Source of the DNA: Sinotaia quadrata
Lineage: Eukaryota; Mollusca; Gastropoda; Architaenioglossa; Viviparidae
NCBI GenBank assembly: GCA_028829895.1
Contig: CM054182.1
Span: 9,103,001 to 9,167,000, forward strand
Direction of reading: 5' to 3'
Length of the DNA: 64,000 bases
Part shown: piece after piece, positions 62,034-64,000 of the stretch
Layout: each line of letters opens with the position of its first letter
Position numbering within the stretch: the first letter of the stretch is position 1
Program-made: the position numbers and the translations under genes
Notes under the pieces: generated by a model
The model's database searches: none
Seen by the model: the letters and a program-made list of their open reading frames with translations, nothing else
Told to the model about the DNA's origin: nothing

Positions 62034-63665
62034 ATTGTGGCAGAGTAAATTTGCTTATCCCCATTTCTAAACTTAATTGTTATATAAATTGTTAAATTGA
62101 CGAAGTGACCTAACCTTGGGCTCTCCTTATGGTGATTTTTTGTATGTCAGAGTTGGAGTATACACTCGAATTGAGAATATGCTAGAAATTGCTAATGCAA
62201 TGGATACCACTTCCAACTAGATAAGTAGTTTTTATTATCCAATGGTTAAGATTTACAAGAACGAAACCAACCAATGGGCTGAGATCAAAAGTTTACATTC
62301 TGTAGAGAATTCTATTGTCTAATCACTTGAATTTGGTGTGGCAAGAAGTCCGGTCATGAAAGGCGGCCATTAACTTAATGCTGACTGATAGAGAGTGAAT
62401 GGACTTAGAAATATTTTGTGCATTTTTTGCTAATGATGTGTTATATTTGCATTTTATAGAGACGTATTATGTGAGCAGACTATTATTTCTACAAATGTTT
62501 GAACTATGATGCTTATATGTAGTATGCTAAATACTTGACATTGTTCTAGTGAAACCACTCATAAAACTATAATGCTGTATTCATTATGCTGTATAATGCA
62601 TTTATTAGGCTAATAAATACTGTTGCAGGAAACTGTAAGTTGAGACTTGAATGTAAGAATGAATGCAGTTAAAAAGAGATAAACTAGAAACCTAGCATTT
62701 CTTTCCTGATTATATTTTTTACAGGGACAAAGCAGCCTTTCCGTGTATTATCTGAATCTCCTGGTTTATTGATTATAAAATGTTATGACTGTGGTAGATG
62801 TGGGAAGCAACTACTGCAGTAAGTGTAAAGAATACATACACTTCATTGATGTTTGGTAGCATGGTATGCTGACTACATCAAGCAATTTCTGGTACAAGGA
62901 AGTTACTGAAAATTGCTACAATTGTTGTTCTGCTTGAGGGGGCTAAACACAGCAAAGGAGTGTCCAGGTTAAGAGAATAACATCAAATCGGTGTTCTGCA
63001 ACGTGAGGAGAGAATCTCGAGGAATTGACAGTATTAACTAAACAATAATTTGTTTTACTTTGTTGCAAAAAAGTGCAAAAGGCTATTGAGACAGTGCCTA
63101 AATCAGGTTATGTAAGATCTATTATTGCTTACCTCTAATAACTCCATTTCTGTTCTTGATAAAAACTATCCTGTGATTTGTATTGACACTAATCTATGGA
63201 AATGTATTTTAGGATATAAGACTGTGTAGTAAAAAAAAGTATTTGATCTTGGTTTCATGGAAATATTGATGTCAAGTAATCATTTTCATTGTATTTGATA
63301 TATCTATATTGGTTGTTAATTTAATACATTTATTATTAAATTTACTGACCTTATGCATATTGGTAACCTTATGATGGAGAAGAAAGGGGGTGGATGGGGG
63401 CTTGCTATATATAGATTAAAGATGGATTTGTCTTCTCCTTTAGTAAGAAGTTTTCCACCTATGGAAATATTGTATGATGGTAAATGTTTGTCATTAAAGT
63501 TGTGGAAGAGAGAGAACATTTACAGCGCCCACATATCCGCCAGGTGAGAGAGACTAGAGGTGTCTACTGGGAAATTATTAATAACATAAATTAAGATTCT
63601 CAGCACTTGTAATTAGTTATGGATGATTAATTTATAATAATTATAACCATTAACTAGGTGGCGTT
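62034..63665 (-). mobile_element. Dispersed element family A, copy 5 (full length, about 1.63 kb)
   Basis: This is the reverse-complement counterpart of 39052-40663 over its whole length. The left edge GTGGCAGAGTAAATTTGC follows TATATATACATACACATATT. The right edge is TAACCATTAACTAGGTGGCG. Matching inner words are AATTGTTATATAAATTGTTA, AAGTCCGGTCATGAAAGG, TTCTGGTACAAGGAAGTTAC and AATTATTAATAACATAAATT. No long open frame exists. A 64-codon frame near the right end is similar to one in copy 1, but differences fall at all codon positions, so this is shared ancestry rather than coding. Confidence 0.87.
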
Positions 63666-64000
63666 GGTGCCAAACACATGCACATACACACATTGTATGT
63701 GTGCACATACACATACCAGTAATTAATATATTTTTCAAAGTAAAGTGTTCATAAATAATTGCCAAATACAGAATTTAACAGAATATGTAAAAACTTGCCA
63801 TGACAATAAAAGTTCATTTTTATGAAAGTTTTTACTCATTTCAACAAAAAAAACAAAGTCTTAATATATCACTAGATTATATTTAATAGAGAGATATATT
63901 CAATCAATATTAGCATTTTTAAGTAACAACGTGAATACACATTTACATAAGAGAAGAATGGATGGATTGATGAATGGAAGAACAAATGTAAGGACAGGCA
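63666..64000. other. CA/TG-rich inverted repeat then AT-rich sequence
   Basis: GCACATACACACATTGTATG followed by TGTGC at about 63680-63705 is an imperfect palindrome just outside the dispersed element. The rest is AT-rich and ends in a degenerate GGAT tract at the right edge. Confidence 0.5.

Noticed and set aside
63353..63547. Frame shared between copies 5 and 1 of the dispersed element (SSPLVRSFPP...), possibly a conserved protein
   Set aside because: Copy 2 has stops in this frame, copy 4 has one, and substitutions hit all codon positions.
62034..63665. Family A as an LTR retrotransposon or LINE
   Set aside because: No reverse-transcriptase or integrase frame, no paired long terminal repeats and no consistent poly-A or simple tail in all copies.

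Overview
The window looks like non-coding DNA from a large animal genome, most likely a mollusc or another lophotrochozoan. That placement is an inference from overall style: AT-rich unique sequence, long GATA, GT and CT microsatellites, very many minisatellites, and short exon-like pieces far apart. No complete gene, rRNA, tRNA gene, CRISPR array or prokaryotic operon is visible. Nearly all open frames of 60-150 codons are by-products of tandem repeats or short chance frames.

Layout. From 0 to 11 kb there is a run of unrelated minisatellites (units 24-77 bp) and one good exon candidate on the minus strand at 3585-3692. From 11 to 28 kb there are two copies of a dispersed element (11.5-12.8 kb plus strand, 27.1-28.2 kb minus strand), more minisatellites, three long GATA arrays and weak exon candidates. 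From 28 to 39 kb the sequence is mostly unique, with two GC-richer islands, GT microsatellites and a 150-bp hAT-type miniature element at 36246-36395 with a perfect 8-bp target duplication. From 39 to 41 kb lies a full-length copy of the dispersed element (about 1.6 kb). From 41 to 57 kb the minisatellites are densest. They include an array of CACGTG palindromes (44.9-45.3 kb), an array that changes from 38-bp monomers to 64-bp dimers (45.5-46.6 kb), an array with AATAAA motifs (51.4 kb) and an array with a TATA-box-like motif in each unit (54.7-55.2 kb). A tRNA-derived SINE candidate lies at 50.1-50.4 kb. From 57 to 64 kb the sequence is mostly unique and AT-rich, ending with a second full-length copy of the dispersed element at 62034-63665, inverted relative to the 39-kb copy.

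Reading. The window is best explained as long introns and/or intergenic DNA shaped by frequent local tandem duplication. Roughly forty independent minisatellite families occur, many with near-identical units and several with dimeric higher-order structure, over an older background of mobile elements. The best-supported new items are the 1.6-kb non-autonomous repeat family (five copies seen here, not assignable to a known class by eye) and the hAT miniature element. Repeat counts, periods and copy matches were read by eye and were not computed.
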